From Spirochaetota bacterium (GTDB lineage Bacteria; Spirochaetota; Spirochaetia; Sphaerochaetales; Sphaerochaetaceae): a stretch of 63,162 nt of DNA. The translations under genes and the position numbers were made by a program. Where the stretch lies: positions 1-63,162 of the forward strand of contig CAKJZO010000009.1 of the NCBI GenBank assembly GCA_918298275.1. The letters are read 5' to 3'. Under the pieces are notes generated by a model, which searched no databases, was not told the origin of the DNA, and saw only the letters and a program-made list of their open reading frames with translations. Shown one piece after another: positions 17,157-24,843 of the stretch; position 1 is the first letter of the stretch, and each line of letters opens with the position of its first letter.

Positions 17157-17253
17157 GGGACAAATCACCTGCGTCTCTCTGACTAACCACTTACCGTTGC
17201 TACCTCCCGGTCCTGGCGGGGTTGGGTGGCGCCAGCAGCGCAGAATCTGTCCC
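17157..17253 (-). ncRNA. ffs: signal recognition particle RNA (small bacterial type)
   Basis: About 97 bases on the reverse strand. The ends pair (GGGACAGAT with ATTTGTCCC, then CTGCG with CGCAG), and the apical domain contains CCAGGACCGGGAGGTAGCAAC, matching the conserved SRP domain IV (AGG-x-C-x-GGAAGGAAGCAG) that binds Ffh; positions 17195-17215 hold this motif. A run of T follows on this strand (17148-17154), acting as the terminator tract. It begins three bases after the tRNA-Ser(GGA) discriminator base, so both are probably cut from one precursor. Confidence 0.92.
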
Positions 17254-17256
17254 AGA

Positions 17257-17342
17257 CGGAGAGACGGGGATTCGAACCCCGGAAGGCTTTTGACCTTACA
17301 CGACTTCCAATCGTGCACCTTCGACCACTCGGACATCTCTCC
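17257..17342 (-). tRNA. tRNA-Ser(GGA)
   Basis: Cloverleaf on the reverse strand with acceptor GGAGAGA/TCTCTCC, a long variable arm typical of serine tRNA and T-loop GTTCGAATC. Anticodon stem CACGA/TCGTG with loop TTGGAAG gives GGA. CCA is not encoded; discriminator G. Confidence 0.97.
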
Positions 17343-17355
17343 AAATATCAGAATG

Positions 17356-17384
17356 ACTATACCAAAAACCTCGATTGACTTCAA
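17356..17384 (-). promoter_or_regulatory. promoter of tRNA-Ser(GGA) and SRP RNA
   Basis: On the reverse strand, TTGAAG (17384-17379) and TATAGT (17361-17356) with a 17-base spacer, ending 13 bases before the tRNA 5' end. Confidence 0.8.
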
Positions 17385-17470
17385 GTGTCTGACAGACAAC
17401 CGTCGGCCGATGCTTCTTTGCCTTGCTTCCGGACTCTCCATGAGGTACTCTTCTTCCGGAGGGTTAAGAC

Positions 17471-18505
17471 ATGAAGCGTTTCAACGGTTTTGGGAAAGGA
17501 GTCAACCTCGGCGGTTGGATATCCCAGTTCAAGGAATATGATGTAAAGCATTTCGAGTCCTTCATCACGGAGAAGGACATCTCCGACATAGCAGCTTTGG
17601 GCTTTGACCATGTCCGTGTTCCCGTGGACTACAATGTGCTGGAAGACGAGCAGGGCAATACGAAAGAGAGCGGATTCCGTTATCTGGAAAACTGCAGGCA
17701 GTGGTGTGAGAAAAACGGCCTGAACATGCTGATCGATTTGCATGAATGCTATGGTTATTCCTTCGATCCCCTGAAGAAGGATATGGACAGGCGTAAGTTC
17801 TTCTACGACCGGGCTCTTCAGGACAGGTTCTTTGCCCTATGGGAAAAGATAGCCGGCAGATTCAAAGACTATCCGGATCAGGTCGCTTTCGAACCTCTGA
17901 ACGAGGTTGTTCTCTTCGAGGTCAGGGATGCCTGGAACGAGATTCTGCGCAAATACATAAAACTCATCCGCTCGATTGCTCCGGATAGCTACATCGTAGT
18001 AGGCGGTGTTTTCTACAACAGTGTCATGACCGTAGCCTGGCTCTCTGTTCCCGTGGACCCGAAGATCGTATACAACTTCCACTGCTATGAGCCGATAATC
18101 TTCACCCATCAGGGTGCCTATTGGCAGGAGCTCATGCCCCTGGATTTCAGAATCGGATATCCGATGCCGGTAGAGGAGTACAGGAAAAAGCACAAGGAAA
18201 TCTATCATGATACCGACGGGGCCATCTTCATGGACGGAGTATCCGAGATGGGCATAGGTTTCTTCGAGAAGATATTCAGGCCTGCCATCGATAAGGCCGA
18301 AAGGGACGGTGTTGCCCTCTACTGCGGGGAATACGGGGTGATAGACAAGGCCGACAACAATTCCAAGATCCTATGGCTGGAGGACATCAACCATGCCTTT
18401 GACAAATTCGGAATAGGCAGGGCTCTCTGGAACTATAAGGAAAAGGACTTCGGCCTTGTGGATGCAAGCTTCGAGTCAATAAGACAGAGGTTCATCGGTA
18501 TCTGA
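17471..18505 (+). CDS. glycoside hydrolase family 5 protein, cytosolic
   Basis: A 344-residue GH5 (endoglucanase/exo-glucanase type) TIM-barrel enzyme. It shows the N-terminal GVNLGGWISQF, the strand with HVRVPVDYNVL, the acid/base glutamate in FEPLNEV (about residue 143), HCYEP after the barrel strand, and the nucleophile glutamate in LYCGEYGVI (about residue 286). The C-terminal LWNYKEKDFGLVD is typical of GH5. No signal peptide is present, so it likely cleaves imported beta-linked oligosaccharides or glycosides. GGAGGG precedes the ATG. It converges on mpg with three bases between the stops. Confidence 0.9.
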   Translation: MKRFNGFGKGVNLGGWISQFKEYDVKHFESFITEKDISDIAALGFDHVRVPVDYNVLEDEQGNTKESGFRYLENCRQWCEKNGLNMLIDLHECYGYSFDPLKKDMDRRKFFYDRALQDRFFALWEKIAGRFKDYPDQVAFEPLNEVVLFEVRDAWNEILRKYIKLIRSIAPDSYIVVGGVFYNSVMTVAWLSVPVDPKIVYNFHCYEPIIFTHQGAYWQELMPLDFRIGYPMPVEEYRKKHKEIYHDTDGAIFMDGVSEMGIGFFEKIFRPAIDKAERDGVALYCGEYGVIDKADNNSKILWLEDINHAFDKFGIGRALWNYKEKDFGLVDASFESIRQRFIGI

Positions 18506-18508
18506 CCG

Positions 18509-19018
18509 TCAGACGACCACAAAACGCCAGAGCTTCTTCTGGTCTTCTTCGGTGGCATACCCGATTCCGATGCGGGGTGTCTCCTTCAATGTGCTCTTGA
18601 AGGAATCGTCCTCGAGCCAAATCCGGTCCGAATCGAGAAATGAGACTCCGTTGAACGAGCGGTCTATGCCGAGAAGCTTTGTCAGTCTTCCGGGTCCCGA
18701 GGCTCCTTCGACGCCTCTGATCAGGACGGCCTGCGGATGGCCCTCCTCTCCGGTGACGATGTTGAGCATGTTGTGCATCCCGTAGCAGAGATAGACATAG
18801 GCTACGCCGCCTTGTCTGTACATGACATCGGTACGGGAGGTCCTTCCCCTGTGGGCATGACAGGCGCTGTCTTCCTCTCCCATATAGCATTCGGTTTCGG
18901 TAATCCGCCTGCGGAGAACGGAACCGTCAGCCTGCCGCACGCAGAGTATCTTGCCGCAGATTGCCCTTGCGGCTTCGTATGCATCCTGAAGATAGAAGGA
19001 AAGTTCCGGTTTTCTCAT
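18509..19018 (-). CDS. 3-methyladenine DNA glycosylase (MPG/AAG type)
   Basis: A 169-residue alkyladenine-type DNA glycosylase that removes 3-methyladenine and related bases. Family motifs visible: LCVRQADGSVLRRRITETECYMGEEDSACHAH region (catalytic Glu in ETECY, then the substrate-pocket His), AYVYLCYGMHNMLNIVTG, AVLIRGVEG and GPGRLTKLLGI. Slightly shorter than the 190-residue average but without an obvious gap. The ATG is chosen as the first in-frame one before the family core. It is divergent from the PrsW gene. Confidence 0.92.
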   Translation of the reverse strand: MRKPELSFYLQDAYEAARAICGKILCVRQADGSVLRRRITETECYMGEEDSACHAHRGRTSRTDVMYRQGGVAYVYLCYGMHNMLNIVTGEEGHPQAVLIRGVEGASGPGRLTKLLGIDRSFNGVSFLDSDRIWLEDDSFKSTLKETPRIGIGYATEEDQKKLWRFVVV

Positions 19019-19149
19019 GTCAGCGAATCCATTTGTCGTTAACCTGTCTTTCTAAACTATACATGTCTTTTCGGGTTTCTGGCTAGGAGCAATCCTTGCT
19101 GGCCGACAGAATGTGGAATTGTTATATTATTCCGGAGGAGTAAAGGAAT

Positions 19150-19899
19150 ATGTTCTTTTGGATGATGTCTCCTATTCTTACTTATAGGTGGATTCTGATA
19201 GTAGCAGCTGTATTTCCGGCTATTTTTCTTCTGGTTAAAGTATATAGAGCAGATAAAATCGAAAGGGAATCTCCCTATCTGATCGGCCGTCTGGTTCTCG
19301 GCGGAATCATCGCCACGTTCTTTGCCCTGATCAGCGAAAGGCTCTTCGGTGCGCTGCTGTCCGCGATGGTTCCGGCGAATTCTCCGTCCTACGACGTGAT
19401 TCTCTATTTCGGAGTGGTGGCCATTTCCGAGGAGCTCTCCAAGTTCCTGCTTCTGAAGAATCGCACTTGGAACAATTCGGAGTTCAACTGTCTCTATGAC
19501 GGGGTTGTCTATGCAACGGCTGTCTCTTTGGGCTTTGCATTGTGGGAGAACATCTCCTATGTGACCATGTACGGCTTCTCCGTTGCCTTGGTCAGGGCGG
19601 TTACAGCCGTTCCCGGCCACGCCTGCTTCGGAGTCTTCATGGGTGTGTTCTACTCGCTTGCAAAGAGCAATGACTATCTGGGAAACAGACAGCAGAGCGG
19701 CTTCTTCAACGCTCTGGCGGTTATTGTCCCTGTTCTGCTGCACGGTGCCTACGACTATCTGGCCTCGATGGACGGACAGGACTTCAGCTGGACATTCATC
19801 ATCTTTGTCCTGGCCCTGTTTGCGGTGGCCTTCCTTCTTGTGAACAGGATGTCCAAAAACGACCACTACCTTTCCCGTCCATGGCGGCAGTATAGATGA
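19150..19899 (+). CDS. PrsW-family intramembrane protease-like protein
   Basis: A 249-residue integral membrane protein of the PrsW (CAAX-like, M82) superfamily with about eight hydrophobic spans. Conserved motifs: SEELSK (Glu94, Glu95, Lys98), ALWENISY (Glu133, Asn134) and VPGHACFG (His157), followed by LHGAYDYL. Bacillus PrsW starts regulated proteolysis of the anti-sigma factor RsiW, but spirochaete homologues may have other targets, and no sigma/anti-sigma pair is adjacent. The start has GGAGGAG ten bases upstream. Confidence 0.85.
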   Translation: MFFWMMSPILTYRWILIVAAVFPAIFLLVKVYRADKIERESPYLIGRLVLGGIIATFFALISERLFGALLSAMVPANSPSYDVILYFGVVAISEELSKFLLLKNRTWNNSEFNCLYDGVVYATAVSLGFALWENISYVTMYGFSVALVRAVTAVPGHACFGVFMGVFYSLAKSNDYLGNRQQSGFFNALAVIVPVLLHGAYDYLASMDGQDFSWTFIIFVLALFAVAFLLVNRMSKNDHYLSRPWRQYR

Positions 19900-19963
19900 T
19901 TGAAGCTCCTCTGTTTTACATCCGCTGAACGTGCTAACATATCAACGGATACGGAGGCTCATC

Positions 19964-21010
19964 ATGGGACTTGATAAGAAATATGCTAAATTTGCGGCAA
20001 ACAAAGCCATTGAACTTCTGAACATCGACAGCCCGACAGGCTTCACGAAGAAGGCTGCAGCCTGGGTTCTTGAAGCATTTCGGGGCCTCGGGTTCAATGC
20101 GGAGCTGACAAACAAGGGTGCCGTTCTCGTGGATCTGGGCGGAAAGGAATCCGAAAGGGGCGCCGTGCTGTTTGCCGCCCATGCCGATACCCTGGGTGCC
20201 GTGATTGCGGAGATCAAGGGCAACGGAAGGCTCAGACTCTCCAATGTCGGAGGACTTCAGGCCTGCAATACCGAGACCGAAAACGTCAATGTCTACGGCA
20301 GAGGCGGTGAAGTCTACGAAGGAACCATCCAGCTGATGAATGCTTCTTCCCACGTCAACAAGGATCTCGGTACTACGGTGCGCGATTTCAATACGGTTGA
20401 AGTCGTGCTGGACGAGGATGTCAACAGCGCCGCCGATGTCCGCAAACTCGGTCTTGAGGTCGGAGACTTCGTCTGCCCGTTCCCGAGAGCCCATATCACC
20501 AAATCCGGCTACATCAAGAGCCGCTATCTTGATGACAAGCTTTCCGTGGGAATCCTTCTGGGTGTGGCAAAGTACATAAAGGATAACTCGATAGAGCTTC
20601 AGAGAAGGGTATATTGCCTGATCACCGTTTACGAGGAGGTCGGCCACGGCGGAAGCACTTCGATTCCCTCCGATGTCAGGGAAGCCATCAGCGTGGATAT
20701 GGGCTGCGTAGGCTCGGGGCTTCAGTGCACCGAACGCCAGGCATCGATCTGCGTGAAGGATTCCGGCGGACCTTATGACTATGATGTCACCGATGCCCTG
20801 GTGAAGGCCGCACAGAAGGAGAAGGCCGATTATGCCCTGGATGTCTATCCGTTCTACGGTTCGGATGTCGAGGCCTCCCTCAGGGCCGGTTATGACATCA
20901 AACACGGTCTGATCGGCTCCGGTGTCTATGCCAGCCACGGTTACGAGAGAAGCCATATCGACGGAGTTTTCAATACCATGAAGGTCATCAAGGGCTATCT
21001 GGGTATCTGA
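19964..21010 (+). CDS. M42 family metallopeptidase (glutamyl aminopeptidase type)
   Basis: A 348-residue M42 aminopeptidase, cytosolic, probably forming the large tetrahedral complex of this family. Zinc-site motifs: FAAHADTLG (His73, Asp75), the bridging aspartate in YLDDKLSVGI, the catalytic glutamates in VYEEVGHGGS, a later metal aspartate in ISVDMG, and the final histidine in GVYASHGYERSHIDG. It digests short peptides. ATG 19964 with ACGGAGG upstream is preferred over the ATG 33 bases earlier, which lacks a ribosome binding site. Confidence 0.9.
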   Translation: MGLDKKYAKFAANKAIELLNIDSPTGFTKKAAAWVLEAFRGLGFNAELTNKGAVLVDLGGKESERGAVLFAAHADTLGAVIAEIKGNGRLRLSNVGGLQACNTETENVNVYGRGGEVYEGTIQLMNASSHVNKDLGTTVRDFNTVEVVLDEDVNSAADVRKLGLEVGDFVCPFPRAHITKSGYIKSRYLDDKLSVGILLGVAKYIKDNSIELQRRVYCLITVYEEVGHGGSTSIPSDVREAISVDMGCVGSGLQCTERQASICVKDSGGPYDYDVTDALVKAAQKEKADYALDVYPFYGSDVEASLRAGYDIKHGLIGSGVYASHGYERSHIDGVFNTMKVIKGYLGI

Positions 21011-21037
21011 AAAAGGATTATAATCTAAGTATAATTC

Positions 21038-21057
21038 AGGCGGGCTTCCGCCTTTGT
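21038..21057 (+). terminator. short terminator-like hairpin
   Basis: AGGCGG pairs with CCGCCT around a GCTT loop and is followed by TTGTT. It lies between the M42 gene and the next lipoprotein gene; weak U-tract, so partial termination is possible. Confidence 0.5.
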
Positions 21058-21070
21058 TCAGGAGTTATAT

Positions 21071-21436
21071 ATGAAAAAGAATAAGATTGCTGCTTTGGTT
21101 GTTCTTGCTTTGTGCTTTGTCATGCTTTCAAGCTGCATGCTGTTTTTCGTTCAGGATGATTCGGAGCCCAGGTATCAGATAGTGGGCAACTGGAGAAGGA
21201 CCGCAGGTGAGTGGGGCGCGACTATTACCTACTACCTGAAGGCAGACGGAACCTACAGCTATTCGAACAATCAGAACGGCGATCTGGACTCCGGCGAGTA
21301 CATCGTTGACTGGACCGAGCACGCAATCTACACGATTCACCAGATGAATCATTCCCTGGACAAGCGCCTTCCGTTCGCCTTCAAGGGTCCGGACACGCTG
21401 GTAATCGATTCCTACGAGTACTCCAGAATCAAATAA
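21071..21436 (+). CDS. small lipoprotein of unknown function
   Basis: A 121-residue exported lipoprotein. The signal peptide ends in LSSC (lipobox, Cys at about residue 18). The mature part is beta-rich and resembles small lipocalin-like stress proteins in outline (GNWRRTAGEWGATITYYLKADGTYSY, then DSGEYIVD and FKGPDTLVIDSYEYSRI), a layout often seen in DUF4923/lipocalin-5-like proteins, but I do not recognise a specific family. AGGAG precedes the ATG. The BspA-like lipoprotein gene follows after 53 bases and may share its transcript. Confidence 0.75.
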   Translation: MKKNKIAALVVLALCFVMLSSCMLFFVQDDSEPRYQIVGNWRRTAGEWGATITYYLKADGTYSYSNNQNGDLDSGEYIVDWTEHAIYTIHQMNHSLDKRLPFAFKGPDTLVIDSYEYSRIK

Positions 21437-21489
21437 CGTATATTCCAACATTATTTAGTAAATAGGCTCGAAAAAATGGAGGGAAAACA

Positions 21490-22707
21490 ATGAGAAAAAT
21501 AACCATTTTGATTCTTGTGGCATTATTGGCATTGGGATCAGTCCTGATCTCATGCAAGCAGGATCCGGCATCACCCGGAGATGATCCTGTAAAACCTGCC
21601 GTAACAGAGTATAAGATCTCCTTCAATGCAAACGGAGGAGAGGGTACGATGACTTCCCTGGATGTGAAGGTCGGTGATAATGTAAATCTTCCACGCGGAA
21701 TATTCACAAAGGGCGATGAGCAGTTCACCGGATGGAACACAAAGGCTGATTACACCGGTGACATCTATACAGACGAGGATACCTTCACACCAGAATCAGA
21801 CCTTACCCTCTATGCCCAGTGGGTCCCGGCAAACACATTTGCAGTGGAAGAGGGTGGAGTGCTCAAGAGAGGAACCGGATACAAGGATTATAAGCTTCCG
21901 CTCAAACTTGCATTTCCGAAATATGTCGGAGGCGTGGAAGTGAAATCCATCAAGGACGGGTCATCTGATCACCCTGAGTTCAGGCTCGACAGCGTGAAGG
22001 AGTTGGCTCTTCCGGATTCAATGACAAGACTGGGAAACTATGCCTTCATGTATAGCAACTTCTCGAAAGTCATTCTGTCTGACGCCCTGGAAGTAATCAG
22101 CACTTCAGCTTTTTACTGCTGCCGCAGATTATCCGATATTTCATTCCCGGACGCACTTGAAACCATAGCTGCCAGTGCTTTCACCGGATGTGTCTCCATT
22201 GAGGAGATTGAGCTTCCTTCCTCTCTCAAGTCAATCGGATCAACTGCCTTCTCTCAGTGCTATCTGCTTGAATCCCTTTCAATTCCTGATTCGGTGGATT
22301 CTATCGGAACTTATGCTTTTTCAAGTTGTCACCGACTGACTGAAATGGTGATTCCTTCTTCAATCACTGCAGTGCCGAATTACCTGTTCTATTATTGTCC
22401 CAACCTTGAAAAAGTGGAGTTCAAAGGCCAGATAACTGAAATCGGAACCTGTGGTTTCTATAGTTGTGCATCGTTGAAAACCCTTGTCCTCACTGGGGAT
22501 GTGACTAGCATAGGAGCGAGTGCCTTCCAAGGATGTTCGTCATTGCCTTCATTGACATTTACTGCCACGACACCTCCCACTCTTGTCAATTGGAATGCTT
22601 TCGACAAGACTGAATTCCCGATTTATGTTCCTGCAGCTTCCGTCGATACCTACAAGGCTGCGGAGAACTGGAGCACATACGCAGACAGGATCCAGGCTGC
22701 ACACTGA
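21490..22707 (+). CDS. BspA-like leucine-rich-repeat lipoprotein with InlB B-repeat
   Basis: A 405-residue surface lipoprotein. Signal peptide with lipobox LISC (Cys at about residue 22), then an InlB/Listeria-Bacteroides repeat (about 38-115: KISFNANGGEGTM ... FTGWNTKADYTG ... LYAQW), then at least eight BspA-type (LRR_5) repeats with the pattern IGxxAFxxCxxLxxxxIPxSVxxI from about residue 150 to 375, and a C-terminal capping strand. Such proteins in Treponema, Tannerella and gut bacteria bind host or bacterial surfaces and matrix proteins; a similar role is likely but untested. GGAGGG precedes the ATG. The gene ends with a clear terminator. Confidence 0.92.
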   Translation: MRKITILILVALLALGSVLISCKQDPASPGDDPVKPAVTEYKISFNANGGEGTMTSLDVKVGDNVNLPRGIFTKGDEQFTGWNTKADYTGDIYTDEDTFTPESDLTLYAQWVPANTFAVEEGGVLKRGTGYKDYKLPLKLAFPKYVGGVEVKSIKDGSSDHPEFRLDSVKELALPDSMTRLGNYAFMYSNFSKVILSDALEVISTSAFYCCRRLSDISFPDALETIAASAFTGCVSIEEIELPSSLKSIGSTAFSQCYLLESLSIPDSVDSIGTYAFSSCHRLTEMVIPSSITAVPNYLFYYCPNLEKVEFKGQITEIGTCGFYSCASLKTLVLTGDVTSIGASAFQGCSSLPSLTFTATTPPTLVNWNAFDKTEFPIYVPAASVDTYKAAENWSTYADRIQAAH

Positions 22708-22738
22708 CATCATTTGATTGTCGATGACTGAGATTCGT

Positions 22739-22772
22739 AAGAGGCTGTCGCAAAGCGATGGCCTCTTTTTTC
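22739..22772 (+). terminator. intrinsic terminator after the BspA-like gene
   Basis: AAGAGGC pairs with GCCTCTT, with an inner TCG/CGA extension, followed by a run of T. Confidence 0.85.
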
Positions 22773-22901
22773 TTGAGAGCAATTGACCGGGAAATGTTTG
22801 AAGATTCCATCAAAAGTTGTTTCGCTTAGGCCTTGATTTCTTGGAGGTTTGTTATTTGAGACACAGTATGTCACATGAAGATCGATTTGTTGAGCACTGT
22901 T

Positions 22902-22920
22902 TTTCAACCACCAGTTGAAA
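22902..22920. promoter_or_regulatory. perfect 7-base inverted repeat ahead of the XRE-TPR gene
   Basis: TTTCAAC and GTTGAAA flank CACCA, 75 bases before the XRE-TPR start codon and upstream of a candidate promoter (TTGAAA 22940-22945, TAAAAT 22962-22967, spacer 16). It could be the operator of that regulator. The rest of 22774-22995 shows no gene. Confidence 0.45.
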
Positions 22921-22995
22921 GAGGTGGAAAAACGCGTAATTGAAAAGTGTCCGGAAACCTCTAAAATGAAACCGTAAACGAAAAAGGAGGTTCAC

Positions 22996-24030
22996 ATGGA
23001 ACTCTGCGACATAATCAAAAACCTGAGACGCAAGTCGAACATGACACAGGAGCAGCTTGCCGAGAAACTCGGCATCAGTGCGCAATCAGTGTCCAAATGG
23101 GAGAATGCGGTTGCCATGCCTGACATCATGATGCTCCCGAGAATCTCTGAGGTATTCGGCGTAAGCATAGATGACCTGTTTGACCTGACAACGGAGCAGA
23201 AGCTCAACCGCATAGAGAACCGCCTTGACGTGGAACAGGACCTCCCGCAGGACATCTTCTGGGACTATGAGGAGTTCCTGAAGTCCCAGCTGAAGGTGGA
23301 AGAGCACAAAAAGCGCGCGACATATCTTCTGGCCTACCTCTATTGGAACAGGATGGATGCCGCTTCCCGCAAGGTAAGCGTGTATGCAAGACGTTCCATC
23401 GAGATGGAGCCCGGCGAGAAGAAATGCCAGTGGATGCTAGGCCAGGCAGAGCATCACGCCGTTTGGGACTGGAATGTATCCAACCACACAAAGGGCATCG
23501 ATTTCTACCGTGGTATTGTCGAGAAGAATCCCGATGTCACAGGGCCGTATTACTATCTTCTGGACAATCTGATAGCAGACCACAGGGCGGACGAGGCCCA
23601 GCGTTATCTTGATAAGCTGAAGACCCTCAAGGACTCAGACCCGATAGTCTGCCGCTGTTATCAGGCCAATATCCGGCTTGCCCTCTTCGATGAGCCGGGG
23701 GCTGACAGGATCATGGAGGACCTGCTGAAGGAGAATCCGGACAACTCCATATGCCTGTTCGAAGCCGCCCAGTACTATGCCAAGAAGTGCGACTACCAGA
23801 AGGCCATAGAGCTTTATGAGCTCTCTTTCGAGAAGACCGAAAGACGTCCGAAATTCCTTGATGAGCTTCATGGCATTGCCGACATCTATAAGATCCAAGG
23901 CAATTACCGGAAGGCTGTTGAGACCTATGACCGCATCATAGAGAGCATGAGGACCGATTGGGGAATGAAGGATGAGGTAGAGATCAAGGATGTTGAGGAA
24001 GAGCGGGCAAGGCTGAGCACTCTTCTTTAA
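22996..24030 (+). CDS. XRE-family regulator with C-terminal TPR repeats
   Basis: A 344-residue cytosolic protein. Residues 5-60 form a Cro/CI-type helix-turn-helix (MTQEQLAEKLGISAQSVSKWE). Residues about 90-330 are helical repeats with TPR character (for example YQKAIELYELSFEKT and YRKAVETYDRIIESM). HTH-TPR proteins are common in Firmicutes and spirochaetes and some bind peptides or other ligands; the target here is unknown. AAGGAGG stands just before the ATG. A perfect 7-base inverted repeat upstream (22902-22920) may be its operator. It is followed by a hairpin and the tRNA cluster. Confidence 0.88.
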   Translation: MELCDIIKNLRRKSNMTQEQLAEKLGISAQSVSKWENAVAMPDIMMLPRISEVFGVSIDDLFDLTTEQKLNRIENRLDVEQDLPQDIFWDYEEFLKSQLKVEEHKKRATYLLAYLYWNRMDAASRKVSVYARRSIEMEPGEKKCQWMLGQAEHHAVWDWNVSNHTKGIDFYRGIVEKNPDVTGPYYYLLDNLIADHRADEAQRYLDKLKTLKDSDPIVCRCYQANIRLALFDEPGADRIMEDLLKENPDNSICLFEAAQYYAKKCDYQKAIELYELSFEKTERRPKFLDELHGIADIYKIQGNYRKAVETYDRIIESMRTDWGMKDEVEIKDVEEERARLSTLL

Positions 24031-24034
24031 ACGA

Positions 24035-24068
24035 ATGAACCCCGGGACAACCCGGGGCTCATTGTTTT
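24035..24068. terminator. terminator between the XRE-TPR gene and the tRNA cluster
   Basis: GAACCCCGGG faces CCCGGGGCTC around a short loop, with ATTGTTTTT after it on the forward strand. One mismatched pair. It ends the rightward gene and may also end the leftward tRNA transcript. Confidence 0.75.
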
Positions 24069-24069
24069 T

Positions 24070-24143
24070 CGAGGCTGGGAAGATTCGAACTTCTGACCCT
24101 CAGATCCGCAATCTGATGCTCTATCCAGCTGAGCTACAACCTC
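24070..24143 (-). tRNA. tRNA-Arg(GCG)
   Basis: Reverse-strand cloverleaf: acceptor GAGGTTG/CAGCCTC, D-arm AGCTGGATAGAGC with A20 (an arginine identity base), anticodon stem TCAGA/TCTGA and loop TTGCGGA, giving anticodon GCG. Bacteria normally read CGU/CGC with inosine-modified ACG, so GCG is unusual. CCA not encoded. Confidence 0.88.
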
Positions 24144-24232
24144 ATTTTGTTTGAGTGACGAGGACTTGCCTCCTCACTCAATGCTCTATTAAAAACACAA
24201 CGCCACTGGTTTCCCAATGGCTTTGCGCGATT

Positions 24233-24319
24233 CGGAGTGACGGGGATTTGAACCCCGGATACCGTTACCAGTATACTTCCTTAGCAGGGAAGCGCCTTCG
24301 ACCGCTCGGCCATCGCTCC
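24233..24319 (-). tRNA. tRNA-Ser(GCT)
   Basis: Long-variable-arm serine tRNA on the reverse strand; anticodon stem CTTCC/GGAAG with loop CTGCTAA gives GCT, reading AGU/AGC. The acceptor stem (GGAGCGA/TCACTCC) contains one C-A mismatch at pair 5-68. Discriminator G, no encoded CCA. Confidence 0.96.
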
Positions 24320-24402
24320 AACTATTGGTCCATTGTGGTTGTGGGATACGGCTGGATCAGAATCCGGCCTGCTGAACCCCACGGCCCCAATGTTACCAAG
24401 GA

Positions 24403-24487
24403 CGGATGGAGAGGGATTCGAACCCCCGGAGGCTTGCACCTCAACGGTTTTCAAGACCGCCGCCTTCGACCACTCGGCCATCCATCC
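24403..24487 (-). tRNA. tRNA-Ser(TGA)
   Basis: Reverse-strand serine tRNA with perfect acceptor GGATGGA/TCCATCC, long variable arm, and anticodon loop CTTGAAA giving TGA. First gene of the leftward Ser-Ser-Arg cluster. Confidence 0.96.
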
Positions 24488-24499
24488 AATAGCCTTTAA

Positions 24500-24528
24500 A
24501 ACATAATGATAGTTCTATTCTTTGTCAA
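24500..24528 (-). promoter_or_regulatory. promoter of the Ser-Ser-Arg tRNA cluster
   Basis: On the reverse strand TTGACA (24528-24523) and TATGTT (24505-24500), spacer 17 bases, 12 bases before the tRNA-Ser(TGA) 5' end. Confidence 0.85.
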
Positions 24529-24554
24529 TAGATGTTATTAGAGCTTTCCAGCGT

Positions 24555-24583
24555 TTGACACGAAGGCAAAATATGGTGATAAT
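24555..24583 (+). promoter_or_regulatory. promoter of tRNA-Ser(CGA)
   Basis: TTGACA (24555-24560) and GATAAT (24578-24583), spacer 17 bases, 10 bases before the tRNA 5' end. It is back to back with the leftward tRNA promoter. Confidence 0.85.
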
Positions 24584-24593
24584 GCACAACGTT

Positions 24594-24681
24594 GGAGCGA
24601 TGTCCGAGTGGTCGAAGGAGCCAGACTCGAAATCTGGTGTGGGGCTCGTCCTCACCTAGGGTTCGAATCCCTATCACTCCG
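24594..24681 (+). tRNA. tRNA-Ser(CGA)
   Basis: Forward-strand serine tRNA with long variable arm and anticodon stem CCAGA/TCTGG, loop CTCGAAA, giving CGA. Its acceptor stem GGAGCGA/TCACTCC has the same C5-A68 mismatch as tRNA-Ser(GCT). Confidence 0.96.
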
Positions 24682-24684
24682 AAA

Positions 24685-24725
24685 CACGAAGCACCAGAGG
24701 TTCATACCCTGGTGCTTCAGTGTTT
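24685..24725 (+). terminator. hairpin after tRNA-Ser(CGA)
   Basis: AACAC-GAAGCACCAG faces CTGGTGCTTC-A-GTGTT, about 15 pairs with one bulged A, ending in GTGTTTATT. The 12-base right arm CTGGTGCTTCAG recurs at about 24739. From there to 24843 I see no gene. Confidence 0.65.
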
Positions 24726-24843
24726 ATTGAGGGGAGTTTCTGGTGCTTCAGCCAAAACAAACAAAAATGTAGAAATTGGTAGAAAAACAGTGATGGAATT
24801 TCTGCCAGAATGAGGATTTTTCAATGTTTTGGCAGAAAGCCTA

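Noticed and set aside
24488-24593. Prophage or island attachment site at the tRNA cluster
   Set aside because: No duplicated tRNA 3' end, integrase or phage gene nearby; the region is two divergent tRNA promoters.
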